64,000 bases of DNA from Piezodorus guildinii (lineage: Eukaryota; Arthropoda; Insecta; Hemiptera; Pentatomidae), in contig CM041292.1 of the NCBI GenBank assembly GCA_023052935.1, positions 40,942,139 to 41,006,138 of the forward strand. Direction: 5' to 3'. Shown piece after piece: positions 55,297-64,000 of the stretch (position 1 is the first letter of the stretch; every line of letters begins with the position of its first letter). A program made the translations under genes and the position numbers. The notes below the pieces were generated by a model. That model was given only the letters and a program-made list of their open reading frames with translations, was not told the DNA's origin and did no database searches.

Positions 55297-55425
55297 AAAG
55301 GTTGAATTTGAAATGGAAAAGGTTGAATTTGACTTGGAAAAGGTTAAATTTGACTTGGAAAAGGTTGAATTTGACTTGGAAAAGGTTGAATTTGACTTGG
55401 AAAAGGTTGAATTTGACTTGGAAAT
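55297..55425. repeat. 21-bp minisatellite, six copies
   Basis: Unit aaggttgaatttgacttggaa repeats about six times with few changes; 21 bases give an open frame on both strands (plus strand KVEFDLE). No evidence that it is translated. Confidence 0.85.
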
Positions 55426-55499
55426 GCTATATAAGCTAGATTTCATTTTTTTTTCATTTTTCTGTTTGTTTTTTTTTTCTTTTTTTTTTTGTTACTGTT

Positions 55500-56200
55500 T
55501 CTAAAACTCTCTACACACTTTTCTCTATCTTCAAAAATAACTGAGTTATCAGTGTATTTATATGAAAAATATAAATTTTTTTCTTTTATTTTTTCTATTT
55601 TATATAGTTATTAAAAAAGAATAATGAATTTGTTTTTTATTTTCTAAAATGACGTAGTTACAAGCCTATACAAAAGCAAGATTTCAATTTTCCAATTTTT
55701 TTTCTTTTCTTTTTTCTCTTTCTATTCGCGTTTTTTTGGTTAAAAAACGATAATGATTTTTTTTTCTATCTTCGAAAATAACTTAGTTACAAGAGTATAT
55801 ATAAGCGAGATTTCAACTTTCTTTTTTTTTTTAAGATTCTAATGCTAAAGCACATTATAAGCGTATTTATGTGAAAACTATCAATTTTTTTCTTTTCTTT
55901 TTTCTCATTATTGGCGTTTTGTTGGTTAAAAAATACTAATAAATTTTTTTTCTATCTTCAAAAATAACTGAGTTATTGAATAAAATCCTTTTAATCGGTC
56001 GCCATTTTAAAACTAACCAGCTGATATCAACGTCTAGGCGTTAGGATCATCGTTGAATGGACTAGTATTTTTGTGGCGAATTAAAAAAAATCGGTCCAGT
56101 AGTTACGGACGGCGCGGACGGCGGACAAACGGATTTTTTTATTCGTTATTCGGATTCTACGCATCTTGAAACGTAAGCTCTCATATTTTGAGCAGGGGTA
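55500..56200 (+). repeat. Dispersed repeat family 2 copy (long)
   Basis: The fullest copy: repeated 'ctatcttcaaaaataactgag' motifs, 'ccagctgatatcaacgtc', then 'cggtccagtagttacggacg' and 'gcgcggacggcggacaaacg'. Mirrors 57480-58190. Confidence 0.65.
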
Positions 56201-56290
56201 ATTTTTTTTTTTTTTTTTTTTGGTCGATTGCAAAGGTTGATTATCTAAAATAATAAACCAAAATTATGAATTTGATGGAAAAATTATGAA
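56201..56290 (-). mobile_element. Poly(A) tail and 3' stub of a minus-strand LINE
   Basis: T run at 56201-56220 followed by ggtcgattgcaaaggttgat, the same LINE 3' terminus as at 3306-3330. Severely truncated. Confidence 0.6.
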
Positions 56291-56309
56291 TTTGAACAAA
56301 AAAAAACTG

Positions 56310-57440
56310 TATGCAAAATTTACTGACCACCAGTTTAGATTTCGCTCATTCCACTCCATTATACAAATGTGTCATTGTGGATGTTATGTCTTCCACATTG
56401 GAGTGCGGGATGTATTGCACTAGAGTCTTCTCGACGTGAAACGGACTTTTGATCGAGTTTGGCACCCAGGACTACTCAGCAAACTTCGCCACTTTCTCTC
56501 TTCTACGTCCTTATTAATCTTTTCCAACCTCACATACAGAACCTTTAAAGTAAGCCATAACATTTACTTCTCATCCACAGTTTCTCAGCCCACCGGTGTA
56601 CTTTACTGTACGGTGTGTAGTATTTGGGCCCAATTTTTGTACCATATATACAGCTGATATTCTAATTCGTCCTAGCAATGTTCAATGTTCTCACTACTTA
56701 CGCCGATGATACGTGTGTTATAAGTAAACAATGACCCAACTGTTGATTCTCAAACTCTTCAGTCTTAAATTACTTCTATTGAAGAATGGTGTCTTAAGTG
56801 GAGGATCAAAATAAATTGGCTTTACCCTTCGCCGCGAACCTACGTCTAGCTGTCCCACTTTATCCTTGGGCAATATTCCATTTACCTCAGTTGAACAAAT
56901 CCTGTACCTAGGACACCATCTTGACAGACGTCTTACTTGGAATCCTCACCCTAGACTAAAACGACAAGAAACAACCCGCAAATGCCGTTTATTACAGCAT
57001 TTACTTGACAAACGCTCAAAACTTCCTACCTACTACAATAAAATAACTTATCCTCGTATTAACATACTAAGGCCCATTCGGACATATGGAATTGAACTAT
57101 AAGGATTCACCAAACCATCAAATTCCTCCCGCACCCAATCCTTGCAATCCAAAATCCTCCGTTAACTTCTAAATGTCCCTTACTTTGTCACCAATAAATA
57201 ATCCATAAGACCTAAATATTCCAATATTGCAGATTTTGCACGAGGTCCATGTACTACCTTTCACTCCAAATTACCAACCACCCAAACCCACTTGTATGCA
57301 ACATCTTTTCTCATTCTATTCCTAATAATCCTCCGAGGCGAATGAAAAGACAAAGGCCTCGAGACCTACTGCTTTAAATAAACACTGAAGGGCTACCAAT
57401 ATTGCTAGTTTCTTCACAAGGCTAAATCAAGCTTATATCA
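56310..57440 (+). pseudogene. Jockey LINE fragment, reverse transcriptase
   Basis: Plus-strand fragments: DHQFRFRSFHS (56325), KRTFDRVWHPGLLSKL (56436, near the first catalytic Asp, which is lost), FTLRREPTSS (56820), SVEQILYLGHHLDRRLTWNP (56875-56945), and PPRRMKRQRPRDLL near 57340-57370. The YADD box appears around 56705 but is damaged by stops. Old relic. Confidence 0.78.
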
Positions 57441-57479
57441 TAATTCATCACATTTACTAAATGTATTCTTTTTTTTTTT

Positions 57480-58190
57480 CTTTTTTTTGGCGATAGAGAA
57501 AAGTATGTATAGAGTTTTAGAATTAGTAAAGCGCAAAAAAAGAAAAGGAAAAATTTTAAAATAATCGAATCTCGCCTATATATATACGCTTGTAACTACG
57601 TTATCTTCAGAGATACAGTTTTCAATGATAAAAAATCATTAGTGTTTTTTAACCAAATAACCGAGAATAATTTTTTAAAAAAGAGAAAAAGGAAAAGAAA
57701 AAAATTGAAATTTCACCCATATGTACGCCCATAACTCAGTTTTTTTAATATGGAGAAAAATGTGTATTGAGCTTTAGAATCAGTAAAGCACGATAAAAAA
57801 AAAAAAAATCCAAATGTATATTCCAGTAAAAAATTATAATATATGTAATTCCACCAAAAATCAGTTATCATTGAAGATAGAGAAAAATCTAAAAGATTTT
57901 CAAGATCAAGACTACGCGATGAACAAAGAGATAAATACAAAAAAAAAATTAAAATCATCTTATATGGTCAATCTAAAACACAAAGGAATAAAAAAAATCC
58001 ATTTTTCCGCCGTCCGCGGTATTTCTCCGAAACTACTAGACCAATTTTTTTTTAAATTCGCTACAAACGTCTATGGAACGATGATCCTAACATCTAGTCG
58101 TTGATATCAGCTGTGTTGTTTTTTTTTGTTTTGTTTTTAATAAGGCGGCCGATTGAAAGTGATTTAATTCAATAACTCAGTTATTTTTGA
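57480..58190 (-). repeat. Dispersed repeat family 2 copy, inverted
   Basis: Reverse orientation of 55500-56200, including 'ccgccgtccgcggtatttctcc' and 'gttgatatcagctg'. With that copy it brackets the LINE fragments as a large imperfect palindrome. Confidence 0.62.
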
Positions 58191-59737
58191 AGATAGAGAA
58201 AAAATGTATGAGTGTTTTGTTAATTTAATTTTAATGATTATAATAAAAATATATAAAAATGACAAAAAGACATCTAGATACACCGCAATATTACGAAGGC
58301 TATAATAATTGTAAGCAAATGTAGTTATGTTAATCAATAATGAACGTTGAGTTCGTGAACTAATAATAAAGATGTACAATACACATGGGCCGTATCGATC
58401 CTTCAGTATTTTAAAGGCCATGGGAGGGAGAAGTCCCACTGCCTCGATTCCGCTCAGTCGCGAGGTGGTTTTAGTCGGATAAGGTGACCCTGCCCTTTGC
58501 CCTCATCGCCACTCTAAGTAAGACAAAAACTTTTCTCATCCTACCTGTCATCAAGGCATATCTATTTGATTTAAATAGTATCCCAAAGTTGATAGGTAAA
58601 ATTGTCGAATTCCCTGATAAAACTGAAATTTGTCAGTATCGACCGATAATTTTATGTATTACTTCAACAAAACATATAATATTGAGAGTGTATATGAAAT
58701 TTAAAAATGCTCCAAGATTGTTATAGATATGATAGGCATGGTATGAATTAAGTTTTAAGAAGTAAGTAAACATAAATAACCGTCATAAATTTAAGGCGAA
58801 CAAAGTTACTACTAACTTAAAATAAGCTAAGACAGAATGGAACTTAAAAGGTATATCGTCTCTTTTGAATATATTAATTACATAAAATTTATTTAAATGT
58901 TTTTGACCTTGAAAGATTTGTGACTATCAACAATGTTGCGATGTTCCTCAAAAATGGTTAAATCAGATTTTAAAGGAGCTGACAATGATTTACAGAACAT
59001 TCAAAACTAGTAAATTTTATATTCATTTTTCCTAAGAGACTTAGCACATAGAAACTGCCTAATTAAGCACACAGAATTTACTATAACTTTATACCTATTA
59101 GTTTTAACTAGGGGTTTATAGCCCGTTATGAACCGTTCATAGTTAGTTTGAAATAATATTAACACTCATTATTAAAACTATTCCTCTAAATTCGTGAATT
59201 TAGGTAATTTATTGCTCTCACTATTATGAGGGTGAATATGGATTCCATACTAATATGATAAATAAATAAATACGAATCTGGTGGCCCTAAAATTATATTT
59301 GAGTCCATAATTGAGTTTCGCATTCTTGCTTCCTGGAACAAAAAATCAAGCTGTCATCTATCACGAATTCTGTTCTGAAAATGTTTCGAAGCATAAGTTG
59401 ATAATCTGTTGTAGCTATTAGTGCTACGAAGATATCGACTATTTCCATGTTGTTTTTTATTCACCCTCGTACGTACTCGTAATTATTTGGTTTCAAACTT
59501 TTGTTCCTCTTTCGTTGCTAGACAACGGGACTTTTTTTAATTTTCGAGTTCACCAAATTGAAATTTTTAACTGACTTCTATTGTTTACGAGAGTGATTAC
59601 TCCTCAAATTAATTGGGTAATAATCTCGCTCGTAAACTTCTTCATCCATTCACACTTTACCTCCTTTGATATTTGAAGTGTTTGCTTTCACATCTATATT
59701 ACCTTATAGACCAATAAAATAAGGATATTTGTGAGAA
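58191..59737. other. Unassigned DNA
   Basis: No supported gene. A slightly GC-richer patch at 58385-58500 (cactgcctcgattccgctca) stands out but matches nothing I know. Confidence 0.35.
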
Positions 59738-60480
59738 TTAATTCAGACAAAGCTTGAAACCATTTTAAAACCTTTTAATGGTCCTAAATGAAAGTAATCT
59801 GAATATGCAACATCGCAGGTGGTGAGCTTAACGTCTCGAAAAACCTCGATTTTTGCGTGTTTTTTTTTTTAAGTTTTTCTCCTCGAAAACGGTGCTTTCT
59901 CTAGAAAATATCTCTACTTCAAAATAAACTAGCGTTAAATTTCCCTTCCAAAATTCACCTTAGATATTGATTTGGTTCAGTGATATTGTCGCAATAGTTC
60001 GTCAGAAATAGGTTAATTCTTCCATTTTTGTTGATAACCCCAATTCGGTCACTAAAGGACAGCTTTAACTAACTTTAAAACAACTATCCAAATCGAAAAA
60101 AGTCATAGAATGGAAGTTGTACAGCATCAAATTTCAAGTCTTAAAGCCTAAGAAAGTGTCGGAGCTAGATGGAATGATAAATCAAATGCCACCGCTAACC
60201 GCTTAACTTTATCCCATACAAGACCCTTCGTTTCTTAAAGAACCCGGACCGTCTCAAGAAATATCTCCTTCCTGCCTTCAATCACATCCCCAAGAAGATA
60301 AAATGCGTTTCACCTAATCAATATATACTAAATCACTTCTCTAATATACATTTTTATTTATGTATATTAAATTTTACAGTAGTTTATTTGAAATGTACCT
60401 ACCTAACATAAATATAATATCGTGCAAAAACCTATTTCTATTTATCCAACCTACACTTTTTCCTGTTACAGGAAAAAAGA
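59738..60480 (+). repeat. Dispersed repeat family 3 copy, uninterrupted
   Basis: Parallels 25983-27470: 'attaattcagacaaagcttg', 'cctcgaaaacggtgctttc', 'caaatgccaccgctaacc', 'gaacccggaccgtctc' and 'tatttatgtatattaaatttta'. It lacks the 16-bp duplication and the 675-bp insert, confirming that the insert at 26037 is secondary. Confidence 0.7.
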
Positions 60481-60507
60481 TAAAAACTGTTTTTTAAAGC
60501 ATCGTTC

Positions 60508-60615
60508 CAGTTTTCGACGGAAATACACGTTTTAGGGTCCCCTGAGTCCAAATAACCAAGCCCCGCAAAAAGGTCTGTGGTGTGTGTGTGTGTGGTAACT
60601 CCCGGGCGGAAACGG
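60508..60615 (+). repeat. Family 1 core fragment
   Basis: 'ttttcgacggaaatacacg', 'ttttagggtcccctgagtcc' and 'ggtaactcccgggcggaaacg' with a short (TG)n, cut on both sides. Confidence 0.75.
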
Positions 60616-60619
60616 TAAG

Positions 60620-61810
60620 AGTAGATAAGAATTCTGGGAGCTGGTGCACTGTTTTGCGCAGCCAATCAGATGCCAGCATTTGGTCACGTGACCTATGGCG
60701 GGAGATTTGAATTTAAATTTCGACCGCGACCTAACCTTAACCACGCTGGTTCGCGCCATCGACCTAACCTAAACCACTAAGCCACGCCCCTTTTTAGTCA
60801 CGTGACCCTTCATCAACCTAACCCAAACCACTAAGCCACGCCCCTTTTTGATCACGTGACCCCTGTTTGAGGGTATTAAGTCTTTATAAAGCATGAGTCT
60901 ACCCGGCGTCCAGTTTCTTTTCCCTACGTTTTGGGCTAATTTAGTATTTATAAAGCATGAGTCTGCCCCGTCCGCCATTTTGTTTTATGACGTCACAGTT
61001 TACAAAGCATGAGTCTACCCGACGTCCATTTTCTTTTCCCTACGTTTTGGGCTAATTTAGTCTTTATAAAGCATGAGTCTACCCGTCCGCCATTTTGTTT
61101 TATGACGTCACAGTTTACAAAGCATGAGTCTACCCGACGTCCATTTTCTTTTCCCTACGTTTTGGGCTAATTTAGTCTTTATAAAGCATGAGTCTACCCG
61201 TCCGCCATTTTGTTTTATGACGTCACAGTTTACAAAGCATGAGTCTACCCGACGTCCATTTTCTTTTCCCTACTTTTGGCTAATTTAGTCTTTATAAAGC
61301 ATGAGTCTACCCGTCTGCCATTTTCTTTTCCCTACGTTTTGGGCTAATTTAGTCTTTATAAAGCATGAGTCTACTCGACGTCCATTTTGCTCTCCCCACT
61401 CCTGCATTAGTTAACCAATCAGAGTGCCTAACTTGAGAGTTCCTCCCGGCTAGGTCCGATGGTCAAATTGTAATGTGTGCTTTTACGAAACCTTTCAAAC
61501 TGTGACATAACCTTACTATTGTTTACATTTTTTGAAACCTCCCTTACTGTTACATAACCTTCTCATTGTTTACATTTTGCTCCCCCCACTCCTTCAATAG
61601 TTAACCAATGAGAGTGCCTAACTTGAGAGTTTATAAAGCATGAGTCTACCCGGCGTCCATTTTCTTTTCCCTACGTTTTGGGCTAATTTAGTCTTTATAA
61701 AGCATGAGTCTACCCGGCGTCCATCTTCTTTTCCCTACGGTTTGGGCGTGTTTAGTATTTATAAAGCATCAGTCTACCCGGACGCCCTTTTGTTTTTATG
61801 ACGTCACCAT
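60620..61810 (+). repeat. Regulatory-motif-rich tandem array
   Basis: Begins with a duplicated ~50-bp unit (gccacgcccctttttNNTCACGTGACC) and passes into some 13 copies of a module starting TTTA(T/C)AAAGCATGAGTC. Modules alternate between a version followed by 'gtccgccattttgtttta' and TGACGTCA, and one followed by 'cgtccattttcttttcccta'; the compound period is about 115 bp. Perfect TGACGTCA palindromes lie at 60988, 61103, 61218 and 61799; perfect TCACGTGA at 60684, 60798 and 60852. A CCAATCA/CCAATGA box occurs three times. No ORF of interest. It may be a satellite, or repeated promoter-like units of an unknown element. Confidence 0.75.
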
Positions 61811-61919
61811 TTAAATAATGTAAACCTGTTCGAGCATGCAGCGACATGTCGAATCATGTAGAAACAGATTTGTGCAAGTACAAACAGGTTTGAATCATGT
61901 TTAAACATGCAGGTAAGTG

Positions 61920-62640
61920 AAACGTAAACATGGACTTTGAACCTTCTTAGTGGCTTTAATATAAAAGATTGTTATAGGGCTTCTTAATCCTATACAGCTT
62001 TGAACTTTGATCTTTAATCCTACATTTTAAGTAGCGATAAAAATTTCCTTAAGCTTAAACGTAAACATGGACTTTGAACCTTCTTAATGCCTTTAATAAA
62101 AACATCGTTATACGGCTTCTTAATCCTGTACAGCTTTGAACTTTGATCCTTAATCCTAATATTTAAATAGCGATAAAAGGTTCCTTAAGCTCTTGGACTA
62201 CGGTCTATTATTTCCTATGTGTAATGATTTTTAATCCTATATAGCTTTGAACTTTGATTCTTAATCCTACTATTTAAATAGCGATAAAAGGCTCCTTAAG
62301 CTCTGAGACTTTGAAGCATTATTATATATATAAATATAATGCGGACCTTGTACGTTTCATGTCTTAGTATAGTAAATCCCTAAAGATTTAATCGTAAAAA
62401 AGATAAATTTAAGACGTCAATATCAACTTCGTACTGATAATTGCTTAAAGTATAAATATTCCTTAAGCTCTGAGACTTTGAACCATTACCCTCTTAAGTA
62501 TATATATAAATATAATGCGGATTTTGTACGTTTTATCTCTTAGTATAGTAAAAAGATTTAATCGTAAACAAGATAAATTTAAGACGTAAATATCAACTTT
62601 GTTCTAATAATTGCGGAAAGTATAAATATATAATAATATA
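61920..62640 (+). repeat. Two further tandem duplications
   Basis: A ~135-bp unit ('cgtaaacatggactttgaacc', 'cttcttaatcctatacagc', 'gcgataaaa', 'ttccttaagc') is present about three times at 61920-62300. A second, ~170-bp unit ('aatataatgcgga', 'tcttagtatagtaaa', 'agattta atcgtaaa') is present twice at 62300-62640. Confidence 0.7.
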
Positions 62641-63179
62641 AAACTTGTACCTATTTCGGTAGGCGAATATAATTTTTTTATATATTTTTTCAACCGTTTT
62701 AATTGTTTTCTCAACTTCTTAGACCATTTTTTTACCTTTTCTATGTATTATTTACTTATCATTAACAATTCTGCTTTAGAATTGCTATTTCGCGATGTTT
62801 TCGGAAGAGTTCGTCTCGGCCGGCTTCGGTCTTCTACCTCACCTAGTTGGACAATCTCTAATCCTTCCGAAAGAAATAAACAATGATATCGTTAATTCTA
62901 TCGAAAAAACAACTAACTAGTGTTATCTCTTGCTAAGGTATTATCAATAATATAGCCGTGAATAATGATACACTACATCGTAATTATTTCGTATTACACG
63001 AGTTTATCGCATCATTATATAGTCGTTAAGTAATCAAAGTTTAGAACCTTTTTCAGTTCAATATTGAGCCTTCAACTCTTTGATTTTGAATTTTTAATCT
63101 TTAAAAACATAATAAAAATAGTACGTTATGACAGAAAATTTCAATAAACACCTCTATCTAACTTTAACTAGTATACGAC
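62641..63179. other. Unassigned DNA between arrays
   Basis: No supported feature. Confidence 0.35.
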
Positions 63180-63620
63180 GCCCACTATTAATCACGTGAC
63201 CTATGAACACATCCCCTTATTGTTCATGCCTTTTTCTAATCAGCTAATCAAATTGCTCCATTTTATGGATTTGAAAGTTCCTTCCGGCTAGGTCCGGTGG
63301 TCATCGCTAACCTACTAATTGTATTTATATAAATTCAATCAACATTTCGACCTAAACGTAACTAACATACAATTCCCTTTTTAATCACGTGACCCTGGGA
63401 CCCTGTTCTTATCATTCATACCCATCTCTAATCGGTGCTCTATTTTAAGCATCTGAAAGTTTGATCCGGCGAAGTCCGATGACACTTTCTAACCTACTCA
63501 TTGTACTTATATTTTACGCATGCAAAAGTTCCTCCCGGCTAGTTCCGATGGTACTCGCTAGCTTACTCATTGTACTTATAATTTAAATATCCGAAAGTTC
63601 CTCCCGCTTAGTTCTGATGA
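63180..63620 (+). repeat. Degenerate tandem unit with CACGTG
   Basis: Three to four ~100-170-bp units share 'aagttcctcccggctag(g/t)tccgatgg' and 'cta(a/c)ctactcattgta'. TCACGTGA is at 63192 and 63385. The 'cctcccggctaggtccgatgg' phrase also occurs at 61442, tying this to the 60620 array. Confidence 0.7.
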
Positions 63621-64000
63621 TAATCGCGGACCCATTGTCAAGTTTACTTTCTTTTTTCTTTTTTTTTTAAGCCTTTCCTAACTGTTACATAACCTTCTCA
63701 ATAAATGAAAATTTAGTAGCATGTTCAATAGTATAATTTTCGGTAATATTTCTATACCTTTCTTATTCAATTTAATTGTCTCCTAACTTAGTCGCAGAAC
63801 ATACATTACCTTATAAAATATCCGCAAGAGCGCAGCACCCACTCTATTTTGTAATATGTCCAACAGGGTGCAGCTCCTATTCCTTTGGGATTGTATATGT
63901 TATCTTCCCAATAATGTTTTGTAGAGGCTGAGTGTGCCCAACCGCCATTTTGTTTTATGGCGCCACCATGTTTGAAGCATAAATATTTATATACACAATG
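63621..64000. other. Array remnant at window end
   Basis: Mostly unassigned; at 63927-63980 'cccaaccgccattttgtttt' and 'tatggcgccacc' repeat the module of 60980, so the array family extends to or past the right edge. Confidence 0.5.

Noticed and set aside
60438..60978. Several overlapping minus-strand frames of 60-75 codons
   Set aside because: They span a family 1 fragment and the CACGTG repeat units and show no conservation.
60620..61810. Endogenous parvovirus- or herpesvirus-like terminal region
   Set aside because: Motif content (E-box, CRE, YY1-like) is reminiscent, but there is no viral coding sequence in the window and such motifs can recur by chance in repeats; kept only as a regulatory-array observation.
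1..64000. CRISPR array or bacterial operon structure
   Set aside because: Repeats are too long, diverged or satellite-like and splice sites, LINEs and SINEs show a eukaryotic genome.

Overview
This window looks like nuclear DNA from an insect: AT-rich, intron-bearing and crowded with transposable elements. The order cannot be fixed from the sequence; beetle-like or hemipteran are both plausible. Only two host genes are recognisable, both on the minus strand. One is the first coding exon of a clan-3 (CYP6-like) cytochrome P450 (1103-1280), whose remaining exons lie left of the window. The other is a TMEM53/DUF829-family gene in at least four exons (25645 down to 18799), with SINE and LINE relics in its introns. 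Almost everything else is mobile DNA or satellite-like repeat.

Left part (1-18 kb): a minus-strand jockey-type LINE fragment with a long A tail, then a young endogenous errantivirus (gypsy-type LTR element, 5832-13325). Its two 297-bp LTRs differ at about one position. It has a tRNA-Lys-type primer site, a canonical TTTTTTA slippery site, a frame-broken pol and env, and Asn in place of the catalytic Glu of integrase. It landed inside a copy of a non-autonomous repeat family (called family 1 here) whose ends read AAAATCTGGTG...CACCAGATTTT. An internally deleted mariner with perfect 29-bp TIRs follows at 16078-16976. It lies between two inverted, gene-like homologous segments.

Middle (18-47 kb): the TMEM53-like gene; two tRNA-derived SINE families, two copies bounded by clear target-site duplications; RTE- and R1-clade LINE relics; a 675-bp insertion with a 16-bp duplication; a 508-bp MITE; a decayed Tc1 element; and many further family 1 copies carrying (TG)n or (CA)n tracts.

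Right part (46.7-64 kb): a near-full-length jockey element (47236-51788, minus) is nested within the gag of an older related element on the plus strand, with a 13-bp duplication. Next is a foldback-like element (53066-55143) whose inverted arms are built from a 110-bp tandem repeat, then more LINE and dispersed repeats. At 60.6-64 kb there is an unusual gene-free array of repeated modules carrying perfect TGACGTCA, TCACGTGA, CCGCCATTTTG and TATAAA motifs.

The elements record a sequence of insertions: errantivirus into family 1, jockey into jockey, SINE into jockey, and the 675-bp unit into a dispersed repeat. No bacterial-style operon or CRISPR array, and no free-standing tRNA or rRNA gene, was seen.
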